Translations under genes and position numbers: made by a program
The notes under the pieces: model-generated
What the model was told of the DNA's origin: nothing
What the model saw: the letters and a program-made list of their open reading frames with translations, nothing else
Database searches by the model: none
Source of the DNA: Paenibacillus aquistagni
GTDB lineage: Bacteria; Bacillota; Bacilli; Paenibacillales; Paenibacillaceae
Assembly: GCF_900177815.1 (NCBI RefSeq)
Contig: NZ_FXAZ01000001.1
Coordinates: 186,001-250,000 of the forward strand
DNA: 64,000 nt
Direction: 5' to 3'
Shown here: piece after piece, positions 36,313 to 45,039 of the stretch
Position numbering within the stretch: position 1 is the stretch's first letter
Layout: each line of letters starts with the position of its first letter

Positions 36313-36723
36313 TCAGCAGGATTTGCCTGATTGCGCATTGTAGTTGCGTACGATCATGCCTGTGGCAGGAAACATGCCAAGCTTTTTATAGTATTCCTGC
36401 AGGTGTTGGTCGCACATAAGATCAATCATATAGAGGCCTTGAAGCTCCTCTAGCATGGTACGAACCAGTTGGCCTCCGATGCCTTTGTTCTGGTAGCTCG
36501 GCAGCACCTCAAGCAGCGGAATATAGGCAGATAAGACGCCATCGCTTATGGCCGTAATAAAGCCAGCTGCTTGCTTTGCTTCATCGTCAATCGCGAGCAC
36601 CACCTTGTAGCTTTGCTGAAGCAGCTTCAAATGTGCTTCTGCAGAAGGCGGATTGGGCCAATCAACAAAGAAGCCCTGCAGCATGTCTGGTGTTAGATGT
36701 TCAAGAGAGGTTGTATACCGCAT
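36313..36723 (-). CDS. GNAT-family acetyltransferase
   Basis: A 136-residue acetyltransferase. LEVLPSYQNKGIGGQLVRTM contains the acetyl-CoA-binding QNKGIG motif, and LQEYYKKLGMFPATGMIVRN is the C-terminal block. The start is 36723, 8 nt after AAGGAG; the ATG two codons earlier is too close to the ribosome site. The substrate is unknown. Its start region is divergent from and only 69 nt from the next gene. Confidence 0.85.
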   Translation of the reverse strand: MRYTTSLEHLTPDMLQGFFVDWPNPPSAEAHLKLLQQSYKVVLAIDDEAKQAAGFITAISDGVLSAYIPLLEVLPSYQNKGIGGQLVRTMLEELQGLYMIDLMCDQHLQEYYKKLGMFPATGMIVRNYNAQSGKSC

Positions 36724-36792
36724 AAACATATCTCCTTAACTGATGATAATTTCTATTATAATATAATAGACAGGAAAAAGGAGGGAATATAT

Positions 36793-37176
36793 GTGGAGAC
36801 ATTGTTACTGGCTGAAGTTGAAGTGATGCTTGAGCGCTATATAGCTGCTACGAATACGCATGATTTCTCGGAGGTGGCAAAGCTCTTGCATGAGGGGGCG
36901 GTATATTGGTTCTCCGATCGCACCTGTACATCAAGAGCAGAGATTCAAGCTTACTTCGAACATGCGTGGAATGTTGTTCAAGATGAGGTGTACTCCGCAT
37001 TGGATGTACAGTGGATTGCGGTGGACGAGCATGCTGCTACTTGCATTTATACCTACCATTACGAGGGCTGGATCAATGGACGCCAGGCTTCGGGCAAAGG
37101 CAGAGCAACTAATGTATTTGTGAAACAAGAAGGCGTATGGAAGCTCATTCATGAGCATCTCAGCTCACTCGAATGA
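36793..37176 (+). CDS. NTF2-like (SnoaL/DUF4440-type) protein
   Basis: A 127-residue protein with the cone-shaped NTF2 fold pattern: MLERYIAATNTHDFSEVAKL at the N-terminus, a central YWFSDRTCTSRAEIQAYFEH segment and the C-terminal strand pair ATNVFVKQEGVWKLIHEHLS. The start is GTG 36793, placed by GGAGGG 7 nt upstream; the open frame to 36697 runs through the divergent promoter region. Such proteins are small enzymes or ligand-binding proteins; no catalytic residues can be assigned. Confidence 0.82.
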   Translation: METLLLAEVEVMLERYIAATNTHDFSEVAKLLHEGAVYWFSDRTCTSRAEIQAYFEHAWNVVQDEVYSALDVQWIAVDEHAATCIYTYHYEGWINGRQASGKGRATNVFVKQEGVWKLIHEHLSSLE

Positions 37177-37243
37177 GGAGTAGTAAACGTGAAGGCAATG
37201 GAAATCCCTTGCTTTACATATAGTCACATTTCAGCTGCAGCAA

Positions 37244-37302
37244 AATAAGGATATGATCAGGATTCCCAAGAGGGAAGCTTGCGATCATATCCTTATTTAT
37301 TA
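37244..37302. terminator. bidirectional terminator
   Basis: Perfect 15-bp stem AATAAGGATATGATC / GATCATATCCTTATT enclosing a smaller TTCCC/GGGAA hairpin, between convergent genes. Confidence 0.85.
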
Positions 37303-37316
37303 TTGATCAGATCATC

Positions 37317-37745
37317 TTATTCGTTACCTTCAGCTTCTTCTAAGCTAAGCTGCCACTCGATGCCGAATTGGTCGGTAATTTGGCCATAGCATTTGCTCCA
37401 GAATGTCTCCTGCAGCTCCATGCCTACCTTGCCGCCTACCTTCAGCTTGTGGAACCAGTTCTCGATATCCTCACGGCTATGGGTAACAATGGCGAGTGAT
37501 ACGTTGTTTCCCAGTACAAACGGCATGCCTGGGAAAGTGTCGGAGAACATGACATTGCTGTCGCTAATCATTAAGCGGGCATGCATGACAAGATCCTTTG
37601 CTTCTTCCGGAAGCGGATACTCGGGGTTTGGAGGTTGTTCTCCAAAAGTCATGATGTGCGGCTTCTCTGTGCCGAACACATCAGCATAGAACAAAACCGC
37701 TTCACGGCAGTTGCCATTAAAATTCAAATACACATTTACAGCCAT
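37317..37745 (-). CDS. VOC/PhnB-like protein
   Basis: A 142-residue protein of the PhnB/3-demethylubiquinone-methyltransferase-like glyoxalase group. VNVYLNFNGNCREAVLFYAD starts the first beta-alpha-beta unit; MFSDTFPGMPFVLGNNVSLA and TFWSKCYGQITDQFGIEWQL complete the second. The family has no single known reaction. A GGAG ribosome site precedes the ATG. Monocistronic, ending at a shared bidirectional terminator. Confidence 0.88.
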   Translation of the reverse strand: MAVNVYLNFNGNCREAVLFYADVFGTEKPHIMTFGEQPPNPEYPLPEEAKDLVMHARLMISDSNVMFSDTFPGMPFVLGNNVSLAIVTHSREDIENWFHKLKVGGKVGMELQETFWSKCYGQITDQFGIEWQLSLEEAEGNE

Positions 37746-37849
37746 TGCTCATTACTCCTTCCATGCGAGGAAAATGGGATTGCAGCAGGTGTAATCCTAA
37801 GGTCAAGTACAAGGCCTGGCAAGGTTAGGTTGACCGGACAAGCAGCTGC

Positions 37850-37981
37850 ATGTTTATCATATCCGGTCTACAGACCCTGTACAAGTATGTACGGGATCGC
37901 CTTGACGCAAACATGCCAATTGCTCAAGATGTTCGCGTACCGCATTTATTCTCATATTTAGAAGAAATGATGTCAGGCTGA
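37850..37981 (+). CDS. possible 43-residue ORF
   Basis: ATG 37850 to TGA 37981 encodes 43 residues (MFIISGLQTLYKYVRDRLDA start; FSYLEEMMSG end). The composition is protein-like, but there is no good ribosome site (only CCGGA 12 nt upstream) and no recognised family. It ends 9 nt before the zagA -35 box. It could be a chance frame or the end of a lost gene. Confidence 0.2.
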   Translation: MFIISGLQTLYKYVRDRLDANMPIAQDVRVPHLFSYLEEMMSG

Positions 37982-37989
37982 AAAATAAT

Positions 37990-38039
37990 TTGACATCACA
38001 AGCAGGGATCTTTATTATTAAATCGTAATTATTACGATT
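37990..38039 (+). promoter_or_regulatory. zagA promoter with Zur box
   Basis: TTGACA (37990-37995), 17 nt, TATTAT (38013-38018). The 19-bp perfect palindrome AATCGTAATTATTACGATT (38021-38039) matches the Bacillus Zur consensus (AAATCGTAATNATTACGATTT) and covers the expected start site, so Zn-loaded Zur would repress. Confidence 0.93.
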
Positions 38040-38052
38040 AAGAGGTGATGTC

Positions 38053-39255
38053 ATGACATCTTCAGCTATTCCGGTAACGGTGCTTAGTGGTTACCTTGGT
38101 TCAGGCAAGACCACCATTTTAAATCATGTGCTGCATAATCGCGATGGCCTGCGTGTTGCGGTTATTGTTAACGATCTGAGCGAGGTAAATATTGATGCTT
38201 CTATGATAAAAGATGGAGGAGGGTTATCGCGTACAGAAGAGACACTAGTGGAAATGTCCAATGGATGCATTTGCTGCACATTGCGTGAAGATTTGCTTCG
38301 CGAGGTAGAGCGTCTTGCTAAGGAAGGGCGCTTTGATTATATATTGATTGAATCTACAGGGGTGGGAGAGCCAGTCCCAGTCGCTCAGACGTTCACTTAT
38401 GTGGATGAGGAGCAGGGGATTGATTTGACAACGTATTGCCGATTAGATTGTATGGTTACGGTTGTCGATGCCTATCGATTCTGGCATGACTACACAAGCG
38501 GCGAATCGCTGCTCGAACGAAGTCAAGCTGTAAGCGAAGAAGATAACCGAGATGTCGTTGATCTGCTGATTGATCAAATTGAATTCTGCGATGTGCTTAT
38601 TCTAAACAAATGTGACAGAGTAAACGTAGAGGAGCTTCAGGAATTAGAGCGTGTGCTGCGCAAGCTTCAGCCTCGAGCCCAATTTATTCGCAGTTCGCAT
38701 GGGCAGGTTGATCCTGCCGAAATCTTAAATACAGGCAGATTCAACTTCGAGGAAGCGAGCACATCAGCAGGCTGGATGAAGGAGCTGGAGAAGAGCGAGC
38801 ATACGCCTGAGACAGAGGAATACGGAATATCCTCCTTTGTCTACGAGCGCGCGCATCCTTTTCACCCTGAGCGCTTAATGCGCTGGATGGAGCAATTGCC
38901 TGCAGAGATTGTCCGGGCAAAAGGAACGGTGTGGCTTGCGACACGTCCTGATTATGCTCAGAGCATGAGCCAAGCGGGGCCATCGATTCAGTTTGGACCT
39001 GCTGGATATTGGATAGCGGCTCTGCCTGAAGAGGAGCAGCGTGCAATATTGTCCGAAGAGCTAGAGGCAGGCATGCATTGGCACCCGGTCCATGGCGATC
39101 GGATAAACAAGATCGTGTTTATTGGCATTGAGATGAACCGAGAGGAAATTATCACCTCGTTGGATGCTTGTTTGTTAGTAGAGGAGGAAATGGGTCAGGA
39201 TTGGACCGTATTCGTGGATGAGTTTCCAAATATAACAGAGGAGATGCAACAATAA
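38053..39255 (+). CDS. zagA: COG0523/CobW-family zinc GTPase (ZagA/YciC-like)
   Basis: A 400-residue G3E GTPase. GYLGSGKTT (13-21) is the P-loop; GCICC (71-75) is the CxCC metal motif; ESTGVGEP is the switch; LNKCDRV is the base-recognition motif. The C-terminal CobW_C domain begins near YGISSFVYERAHPFHP. B. subtilis ZagA (YciC) is a Zur-repressed zinc metallochaperone of similar length that supports FolE under zinc starvation. The adjoining Zur box makes this assignment firm. The start is ATG 38053 after GAGGTG; the ATG at 38048 is out of frame. Confidence 0.93.
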   Translation: MTSSAIPVTVLSGYLGSGKTTILNHVLHNRDGLRVAVIVNDLSEVNIDASMIKDGGGLSRTEETLVEMSNGCICCTLREDLLREVERLAKEGRFDYILIESTGVGEPVPVAQTFTYVDEEQGIDLTTYCRLDCMVTVVDAYRFWHDYTSGESLLERSQAVSEEDNRDVVDLLIDQIEFCDVLILNKCDRVNVEELQELERVLRKLQPRAQFIRSSHGQVDPAEILNTGRFNFEEASTSAGWMKELEKSEHTPETEEYGISSFVYERAHPFHPERLMRWMEQLPAEIVRAKGTVWLATRPDYAQSMSQAGPSIQFGPAGYWIAALPEEEQRAILSEELEAGMHWHPVHGDRINKIVFIGIEMNREEIITSLDACLLVEEEMGQDWTVFVDEFPNITEEMQQ

Positions 39256-39281
39256 GCCTCTATACATCGTCATAGAAGATA

Positions 39282-39322
39282 AAAAGCATCGCAGCTTGTT
39301 GGACAAGCCAAGCGATGCTTTT
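39282..39322 (+). terminator. zagA terminator
   Basis: Perfect 11-bp stem AAAAGCATCGC / GCGATGCTTTT with an inner GCTTGT/ACAAGC hairpin. Confidence 0.85.
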
Positions 39323-39515
39323 GTGGTTCTAATGAGAACATCTTAATGTTGGTTTGTTCGAATGAAAGTAAAGTGATAGAACGCAGCAGTTGCAAATGCT
39401 CACTTGAATCATCTATTCGTGCTTCTCTTAATGGGATAAAGGAATATGGATGGAAGTGTTTTTGATAAGGCAAGGAAGGCTCCTTGCCTGCGTGTTATCT
39501 TTGAGGAGGCTTGAT

Positions 39516-39839
39516 TTACGTCTTGGAACGATCCAATAAAGAGGTAACAAGTGTCTTCAGCGCTTCTCGCTCATGTGGATTGAGCTGGTAGAACACTTGA
39601 AGAATATGTTTTTCCTCATCAGAAAGAAACAGTGTTCTGTTCGTTGCTGCGGGAAACAGCTCATTGATCGATATTCCGAGCGCTTGACATATCTTATCAA
39701 GCGTATCAAGCTGAGGGGAGCGATTGTCATTCTCAATCTCGCTAATGGTTGATTGCGTCACTCCGGAAAGTTTGGACAGCTGAGTTGTCGTTAAGTTTTT
39801 CTCTCGCCGCAGCGTTCTTAGGCGATCTCCTATCTGCAT
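39516..39839 (-). CDS. XRE-family transcriptional regulator
   Basis: A 107-residue regulator. Residues 3-60 are a Cro/CI helix-turn-helix (IGDRLRTLRREKNLTTTQLS, then GVTQSTISEIENDNRSPQLD, ALGISINELF). The C-terminal 40 residues (LSDEEKHILQVFYQLNPHER and on) resemble a dimerisation helix pair. The start is 39839, 8 nt after GGAGG; in-frame upstream codons lack a site. SinR-like in layout but not assignable. Its neighbours give no target. Confidence 0.88.
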   Translation of the reverse strand: MQIGDRLRTLRREKNLTTTQLSKLSGVTQSTISEIENDNRSPQLDTLDKICQALGISINELFPAATNRTLFLSDEEKHILQVFYQLNPHEREALKTLVTSLLDRSKT

Positions 39840-40410
39840 TCTGTCTGCCTCCAAATCCATCAAATTGCCCAGACCCCAGTTGAATCCTAAAGTAAGATAA
39901 ATGCTTAAAAAAAATTTATTGTGTAATTTTTGGGATTTAATTATTTATACCCCGAAAGCATACAAGTGATGTGGAAGGTCTTTTGGATATCTTTTTACAG
40001 ATTGCTCATTTACAAAATATCTCTATTAAGATAATATGTAAGGTGCATGACGAATGATCTATCTTTATGTCGAGATGTGTGACTACAAGACTAAAGATAT
40101 ATTGCGTCAAGCTGTAAATTATGTATATGGAATGATTCAATAGACAGGATGATACGACCTAGCTGACGCAAGATCGTGGTCATGAATACACGCTGTGTGA
40201 GGGAGAAGCCATGACAACAGGACAGGCTTTTATCGCTAAGGCTCCCAACCTTTGTGAATAACATCCCAAACACATAATGAGCATGAGTAAAACGATAATC
40301 CAAGCTTCTTTTGGAAACAACGGGTTGCAGGCGTAGTGTAGTTACTGTCGAACAAGACCTTCAACTATACATAGTACATCATGAGTAGGTCATTGGACGA
40401 GGTGATAAAG
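39840..40410. other. 571-nt gap, AT-rich, no gene seen
   Basis: No convincing coding frame, hairpin terminator or riboswitch motif. An AT-rich stretch near 39895-39960 is the likely promoter region of the XRE gene. A TGTCGAA heptamer (40346-40352) resembles half a Spo0A box but is expected by chance. Confidence 0.5.
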
Positions 40411-41649
40411 ATGACGGAAGAACAGATATTGGAGCACTTGCAGAATCGTTTGCAGCATCGGCTGCATCATCTGTCAAGGCTGTCAAATGAGCAATTGAGG
40501 GAGCGAATTCGCACAACCGTACTTGATTACTCAAAAGAAGCGTACTTGACGCATACACAAATCAATCATTTTACCCAAAGGCTGTATGACATGTACCGTG
40601 GGCTTGATGTCGTTCAACCGCTCATGGATGATCCGCATATTACAGCCATTATGATCAACAGCTACGATGAGATCTATATTGAACGAGAAGGCAGCACTGT
40701 CCTTAGCGAACAGCGCTTTGAGAGTCAAGAAGCCTTCATCCATTGGATATATAAAATAACGGAGAAGGTCCGTCCATCAACGGATGAGCTGCCTCCGCTC
40801 ATGGATGTAAGGCTTGAAAATGAGTCCCATGTTAATATCGTCATGCCGCCGGTTGCTGTGCATGGGCCGACGATGACGATTCATAAACGCGCGGATTCGA
40901 CCTTGACGATTGATAAATGGATTAATAAAGGCAGCATACCGAAGGATGCGGCAAGGCTGCTGCAGAACCTTGTGCGATGCAAATATAATATTCTCATCAG
41001 TGGAGAAACGAGGTCAGGCAAGACCACCTTATTGAATGCTCTGACGAACAGCATCCCTAATGATGAGCGCATTATTACGATAGAAGATATAGCAGAGCTT
41101 CATGTTGATGAGGTTCCGAATCGAGTTCAGATGGAAGCCTGGAGAATGACTTCAGATGGACTTAGCAGAAGCTCGATCCGTGAGCTTATTCATCGTTCCT
41201 TGCGAATGGGAGCAAATCGCTTAGTATTAGGCGAGATTCGCGGCGCGGAAGCGGCGGATTTGATGCAGGCGATGAACGGAGGACTGGACGGATCGCTGTC
41301 GACCGTCAATGCTTGTTCTGCTGAAGATGTGCTGAACAGGCTGGAGACGATGATGCTTGCAGGAGGGTACCTGCCTGCAGAAGTTGTCCGTAAACAGATT
41401 TGTTCTGCTATCGATATCATTGTCCATGTCGCGAGACTTTCCGATCAATCCCGCCGCATTGTGGAGATCTCGGAGGTGTTGGGAGTCAGAAATGGCTGCA
41501 TTCAGCTTAATCCGATCTATCTCTATAAGGATAAGCAGGACAAGGCTCTTCATCCATCAGGCAGCCTGCGCCGGACTTCCAATGAGTTCGTGCATACGGC
41601 AAAGCTGTACTTGTCTGGGATGCGGGAGAATGAATGGATGTTTGTATAG
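40411..41649 (+). CDS. TadA/CpaF-like secretion ATPase, variant
   Basis: A 412-residue type II/IV secretion ATPase of CpaF type: N-terminal domain with PLMDDPHITAIMINSYDEIY, Walker A SGETRSGKTT (about 197-206), Asp box IITIEDIAELHVD and Walker B-like RLVLGEIRGAEAADLMQAMN. The following His-box segment reads GLDGSLSTVNAC, where family members read GHDGS-T-HANS, so both histidines are replaced. The start is ATG 40411, 6 nt after GAGGTG; ATG 40381 lacks a site. Its only apparent partner is the ParA/TadZ-like gene downstream; no TadB/TadC or pilin gene is nearby. Confidence 0.85.
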   Translation: MTEEQILEHLQNRLQHRLHHLSRLSNEQLRERIRTTVLDYSKEAYLTHTQINHFTQRLYDMYRGLDVVQPLMDDPHITAIMINSYDEIYIEREGSTVLSEQRFESQEAFIHWIYKITEKVRPSTDELPPLMDVRLENESHVNIVMPPVAVHGPTMTIHKRADSTLTIDKWINKGSIPKDAARLLQNLVRCKYNILISGETRSGKTTLLNALTNSIPNDERIITIEDIAELHVDEVPNRVQMEAWRMTSDGLSRSSIRELIHRSLRMGANRLVLGEIRGAEAADLMQAMNGGLDGSLSTVNACSAEDVLNRLETMMLAGGYLPAEVVRKQICSAIDIIVHVARLSDQSRRIVEISEVLGVRNGCIQLNPIYLYKDKQDKALHPSGSLRRTSNEFVHTAKLYLSGMRENEWMFV

Positions 41650-41768
41650 TCCACGAAGGCGATGCGCGGCAGGTCTCCTGCGATGCAGGCTGAAGGGATG
41701 ATTAAGGAGGAGGGAGGAGAGGAATAGGAGTCTGGGCTGAGGTGTGGCAGGATTCTACTCCTTAAGTT

Positions 41769-42473
41769 ATGGATATGGGGAAAAAGAAATGGAAGTACTT
41801 ATCTCACGAAGGGCGCCCTTCCATCGGCTCGTCTCCTGTCAGCAGCGTCGTGATTGCCGTGGCAGGCACAGCGGAAGGCGTGGGCTGCAGTCATACTGCG
41901 ATCATGCTTGCACAGCAATTGGCCCGAACAAGGCACACCGTGGCATTGTATGAGGCGAATGGTTCAAGAGATTTTGAACGAATTGAATGTGTTCATCGTG
42001 AGGTGGAATACCGATCGTTGGACATGAGCCAATTTCACATTCGAGGTGTGGATTATATTAAATGCAGTGCCCATTTGCAAATGGGGGAGCTGGTGTCAAG
42101 AGGATATGACTACATCATTCTTGATATCGGTAACTTTTCGGGGTCTGCTTATTTTGACTATTTCAGATATGCGCATATCTCGATTGTCGTCGGATCTGGA
42201 AGCGTCTGGAATCAACCAGACATTATTGCTTTTTACGATCAACAGGCAGACCAAGATATAAGCCAGTGGACGCTGTGCATTCCGCTAGCAACGAAGCAGA
42301 TCGTTAAAAATATTCAGCGGCTGGTGCCGATTGAGCAAATCTATGCGCTGCCCTCGATTCCAGATCCATTTGCGGAGCAGGAGGATATTGAAGAGGTTGT
42401 GAGAGCCCTCGTTCCGATCGAACATCGAAATGCCCCCAGCAATTGGCTCAGAAGATGGATAGGAAAAAGCTAG
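41769..42473 (+). CDS. TadZ/CpaE-like pseudo-ATPase
   Basis: A 234-residue ParA/MinD-fold protein. The P-loop position reads VAGTAEGVGCSHTAIMLAQQ: the signature lysines of the deviant Walker A motif are missing, so ATP hydrolysis is unlikely. YDYIILDIGNFSGSAYFDYF corresponds to the Walker B strand. TadZ/CpaE proteins in Tad systems often have such decayed motifs and localise the TadA ATPase. An in-frame TAA lies two codons before ATG 41769, and no ribosome site adjoins either ATG (41769, 41775); the GGAGG-rich stretch at about 41706-41722 is too far away. The gene follows the TadA-like gene by 119 nt. Confidence 0.7.
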   Translation: MDMGKKKWKYLSHEGRPSIGSSPVSSVVIAVAGTAEGVGCSHTAIMLAQQLARTRHTVALYEANGSRDFERIECVHREVEYRSLDMSQFHIRGVDYIKCSAHLQMGELVSRGYDYIILDIGNFSGSAYFDYFRYAHISIVVGSGSVWNQPDIIAFYDQQADQDISQWTLCIPLATKQIVKNIQRLVPIEQIYALPSIPDPFAEQEDIEEVVRALVPIEHRNAPSNWLRRWIGKS

Positions 42474-42494
42474 CAGATAAATTTACATTCATTA

Positions 42495-42523
42495 TTGATT
42501 GAAAAGTAGAACTATGCTATATT
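42495..42523 (+). promoter_or_regulatory. promoter of small secreted protein
   Basis: TTGATT (42495-42500), 17 nt, TATATT (42518-42523). The predicted leader is about 100 nt. Confidence 0.6.
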
Positions 42524-42626
42524 TTCCTCGAAGGTAAGCGTTATAACTTCTGTATAGCTGGCCAGCGATCCGCTAGACTTCTTCCTTCACCTTGCAACCT
42601 TAACGATGAGAAAAGGGTGAATTGTG

Positions 42627-42998
42627 ATGAAAAGAAATAAGGCGATTATTGTAATGATGGCAATGCTCTTATCCTTGTTGTTTGCAGTTTCTGCGTCAGC
42701 GGCAGATGTAAGAACGGATGCTGCTTCTCTAGCCAGCGCCATTGGGTATTCGATCACCGGACAAGGGGATTTGACGGTTACTGGCTATGTAACTCGCCAA
42801 GCTTATCCTGGTACGGATGAAAATGTACGTTTAATTCGCACTACTCCTTCTGGCAACAGCTACATCTACGATATTAGTCCGATGTATGGCATCGGCAATT
42901 TCAGCCACACGTATCATAACCTGCCACAAGGCACTTATCATATTTTCTTCCCAACCTCACCGTGGTCTGTTTCGAATGTGAACTTGCAATTTAATTAG
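42627..42998 (+). CDS. small secreted protein, unknown family
   Basis: A 123-residue protein with a signal peptide (Lys/Arg start, hydrophobic core, cleavage after ASA near residue 26). The mature 97 residues contain no Cys and have repeated Thr/Gly/Tyr-rich beta-strand-like segments (YVTRQAYPGTDENVRLIRTT, SHTYHNLPQGTYHIFFPTSP), suggesting a small beta-sandwich. The ATG at 42627 follows AGGGTGA. It has its own promoter and terminator. I do not recognise a family; it may be a cell-surface or extracellular protein. Confidence 0.8.
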   Translation: MKRNKAIIVMMAMLLSLLFAVSASAADVRTDAASLASAIGYSITGQGDLTVTGYVTRQAYPGTDENVRLIRTTPSGNSYIYDISPMYGIGNFSHTYHNLPQGTYHIFFPTSPWSVSNVNLQFN

Positions 42999-43004
42999 AG
43001 GATG

Positions 43005-43046
43005 AAGTCCCTTACTGTGCTTATCAGGCTGGAAGGGACTTTTTTA
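43005..43046 (+). terminator. terminator of secreted protein gene
   Basis: Perfect 9-bp stem AAGTCCCTT / AAGGGACTT followed by six T. Confidence 0.9.
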
Positions 43047-43175
43047 TGAGGATGGACTGCTGCACATCTGGCGTTGGGAGCCGTGTAGGGCTCTAGCAGA
43101 TTGTAAAGCGTCTACTGCTAAGGGTTGCCCAAGCAGGGGGGACGAACATTCGCAGTGGGAATACATTGCGTCATG

Positions 43176-43219
43176 CTAAAAAGCCGAGCAGCCTTGTACA
43201 CTTCAAGGCTGCTCGGCTT
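43176..43219 (-). terminator. terminator of DEAD-box helicase gene
   Basis: Perfect 16-bp stem AAGCCGAGCAGCCTTG / CAAGGCTGCTCGGCTT with a 7-nt loop and TTTTT on the minus-strand 3' side, 20 nt past the helicase stop. Confidence 0.9.
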
Positions 43220-43239
43220 ATTTATGGCTGGCGATCCGC

Positions 43240-44919
43240 TTAGCGCTTGCCGCGTGCCTGGCGGCGCCCGCCATCCGCGCGTCCATTGGAGCGCCCGCCG
43301 CGCTTACTAGCGTCTGCGCGCTCATTACCGCGCCCACCGCGCTTGTTAGCGTCCGCGCGTTCACTACCGCGCCCACCGCGCTTGTTAGCGTCTGCGCGTT
43401 CACTACCGCGCCCGCCGCGCATACCCGCGTCCGCGCGCTCACTGCCGCGCCCACCGCGCAAGCCAGCGTCTGCGCGCTCACTACCGCGCCCACCGCGCAA
43501 GCCAGCGTCTGCGCGCTCACTACCGCGCCCACCGCGCAAGCCAGCGTCTGCGCGCTCACTACCGCGCCCGCCGCGCAAGCCAGCGTCTGCGCGCTCACTG
43601 CCGCGCCCACCGCGCTTACTGGCGTCCGCGCGTTCACTACCGCGCCCACCGCGCTTACTAGCGTCTGCGCGTTCACTACCGCGCCCACCGCGCTTACTAG
43701 CGTCTGCGCGCTCACTGCCGCGCCCACCGCGCTTACCAGCGTCTGCGCGTTCATTGCCGCGCTCCGGCTTCGCCTTCGGCGCTGCGCCGCCGCGTTCAAG
43801 TCCCGCTTCTCCAAGCTGACGCTGTGGAAGCGTCATGCGAATGCCGCGCTCAATCTGCTCCAGCTTGCCGCGATCGCGCGCGGTGACAAATGTAATTGCT
43901 GTGCCGCTGTTGCCAGCGCGGCCTGTACGGCCGATGCGGTGAATATACAGCTCGGCATCTGCCGGTATATCATAGTTGAACACGTGGGTTACACCTTCCA
44001 CGTCCAATCCACGCGCTGCCATATCTGTGGCAACCAGAACTTGAAGCTTGGCATCGCGGAAGCTCTTCATAACCTGCTCTCGCTTAGCTTGCGTGAGATC
44101 GCCATGCAGCTCATCGGAAGCGTAGCCCATCTCCTGAAGCTCTTCATTCAGCTTGCTCGCCCGCCGTTTCGTTCTGCAGAATACAACAGCCAAATAAGGA
44201 TGCTGCTGATCGATCAGCGAGCACAAATCCTTGAATTTGGAACGATCGGTGACCTGCACCGCAATTTGCTTAATGTCCTTGACCGTAATCTGCTCCGAAG
44301 CGGCCTGAAGATGCTCGGGCTGCTTCATATAGGCTTGAGCCAATTGCCGAACCTGCAGCGGCATTGTGGCCGAGAATAGCAATGTCTGACGGCTTGTAGG
44401 GGTCTGCAAAATAATGTCTTGCACTTCCGTCAGAAAGCCCATGTGCAGCATTTGATCTGCCTCGTCGAGTACCAGCATGCGCAGCTTGCCAAGCGAAATG
44501 GAGCCGCGGCGCAAATGATCCAAGAGGCGTCCTGGTGTCGCAACGACAATATGAACGGCTCCCTTCAGCTTCTGAAGCTGGCGCTCCACGTCCTGCCCGC
44601 CGTATGCGGCAAGCACACGTGCGCCGACGATAGGGGAGAGCTTCTTCAACTCGGTCGTAATCTGGATCGCGAGTTCGCGAGTCGGTGTAAGAATCAATCC
44701 CTGCACGTCATCACGAGCGGTATTGATGCGTTCTAGCATCGGCAGCACGAAGGCAAGCGTCTTGCCGGTTCCAGTCTGAGCTTCGGCTATGACATCCTGC
44801 TCCTTTTGTATCAAGGGTATTGACGCTTCTTGAATTGGAGTCGGAGTGTGAATGCCCAGCTCTTTGAGCTGCTGAACCAGCTCTGGGCAAATGCCTATTT
44901 TCTTAAATGTCGTTGTCAT
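43240..44919 (-). CDS. DEAD-box RNA helicase with RGG-type repeat tail
   Basis: A 559-residue protein. Residues 1-365 are a complete DEAD-box core: Q motif ([19 protein letters not shown]), [31 protein letters not shown] and [10 protein letters not shown]. From about 385 the tail is made of 13 repeats of [13 protein letters not shown] type, rich in Arg and Gly like RGG boxes, which usually bind RNA. It resembles CshA/DeaD-type helicases for ribosome assembly or mRNA decay. The start is at 44919 (MTTTFKKI); GGGAG is rather far (14 nt), so the upstream ATG at 44955 cannot be excluded. Confidence 0.92.
   Translation of the reverse strand: MTTTFKKIGICPELVQQLKELGIHTPTPIQEASIPLIQKEQDVIAEAQTGTGKTLAFVLPMLERINTARDDVQGLILTPTRELAIQITTELKKLSPIVGARVLAAYGGQDVERQLQKLKGAVHIVVATPGRLLDHLRRGSISLGKLRMLVLDEADQMLHMGFLTEVQDIILQTPTSRQTLLFSATMPLQVRQLAQAYMKQPEHLQAASEQITVKDIKQIAVQVTDRSKFKDLCSLIDQQHPYLAVVFCRTKRRASKLNEELQEMGYASDELHGDLTQAKREQVMKSFRDAKLQVLVATDMAARGLDVEGVTHVFNYDIPADAELYIHRIGRTGRAGNSGTAITFVTARDRGKLEQIERGIRMTLPQRQLGEAGLERGGAAPKAKPERGNERADAGKRGGRGSERADASKRGGRGSERADASKRGGRGSERADASKRGGRGSERADAGLRGGRGSERADAGLRGGRGSERADAGLRGGRGSERADAGLRGGRGSERADAGMRGGRGSERADANKRGGRGSERADANKRGGRGNERADASKRGGRSNGRADGGRRQARGKR
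43261..43767 (-). repeat. thirteen tandem 39-bp repeats in helicase tail
   Basis: The tail DNA is 13 consecutive 39-bp units encoding the variant series ADAGKR, ADASKR (x3), ADAGLR (x4), ADAGMR, ADANKR (x2), ADASKR, ADGGRR. Units are almost identical, indicating recent duplication or homogenisation. Confidence 0.93.
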
Positions 44920-45039
44920 GTGAATGTGATATGCTCCCTTGTTTAAAATCCTCATGTTATTGTATCATGAACCGCCCTTGAAGCAAGCAAAGACCTTTTT
45001 ATTACGGTAAAGCTTCAGCATAGAGCGGGTTCCACTCGT

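Noticed and set aside
40346-40352. TGTCGAA as a Spo0A box (also at 967-973)
   Set aside because: A 7-mer expected several times in 64 kb on two strands; no second box nearby.
43218-43819. Antisense open frames over the helicase tail ([13 protein letters not shown]-type repeats)
   Set aside because: Shadows of the RGG repeat DNA; the DEAD-box protein in the other strand is complete and has a terminator.
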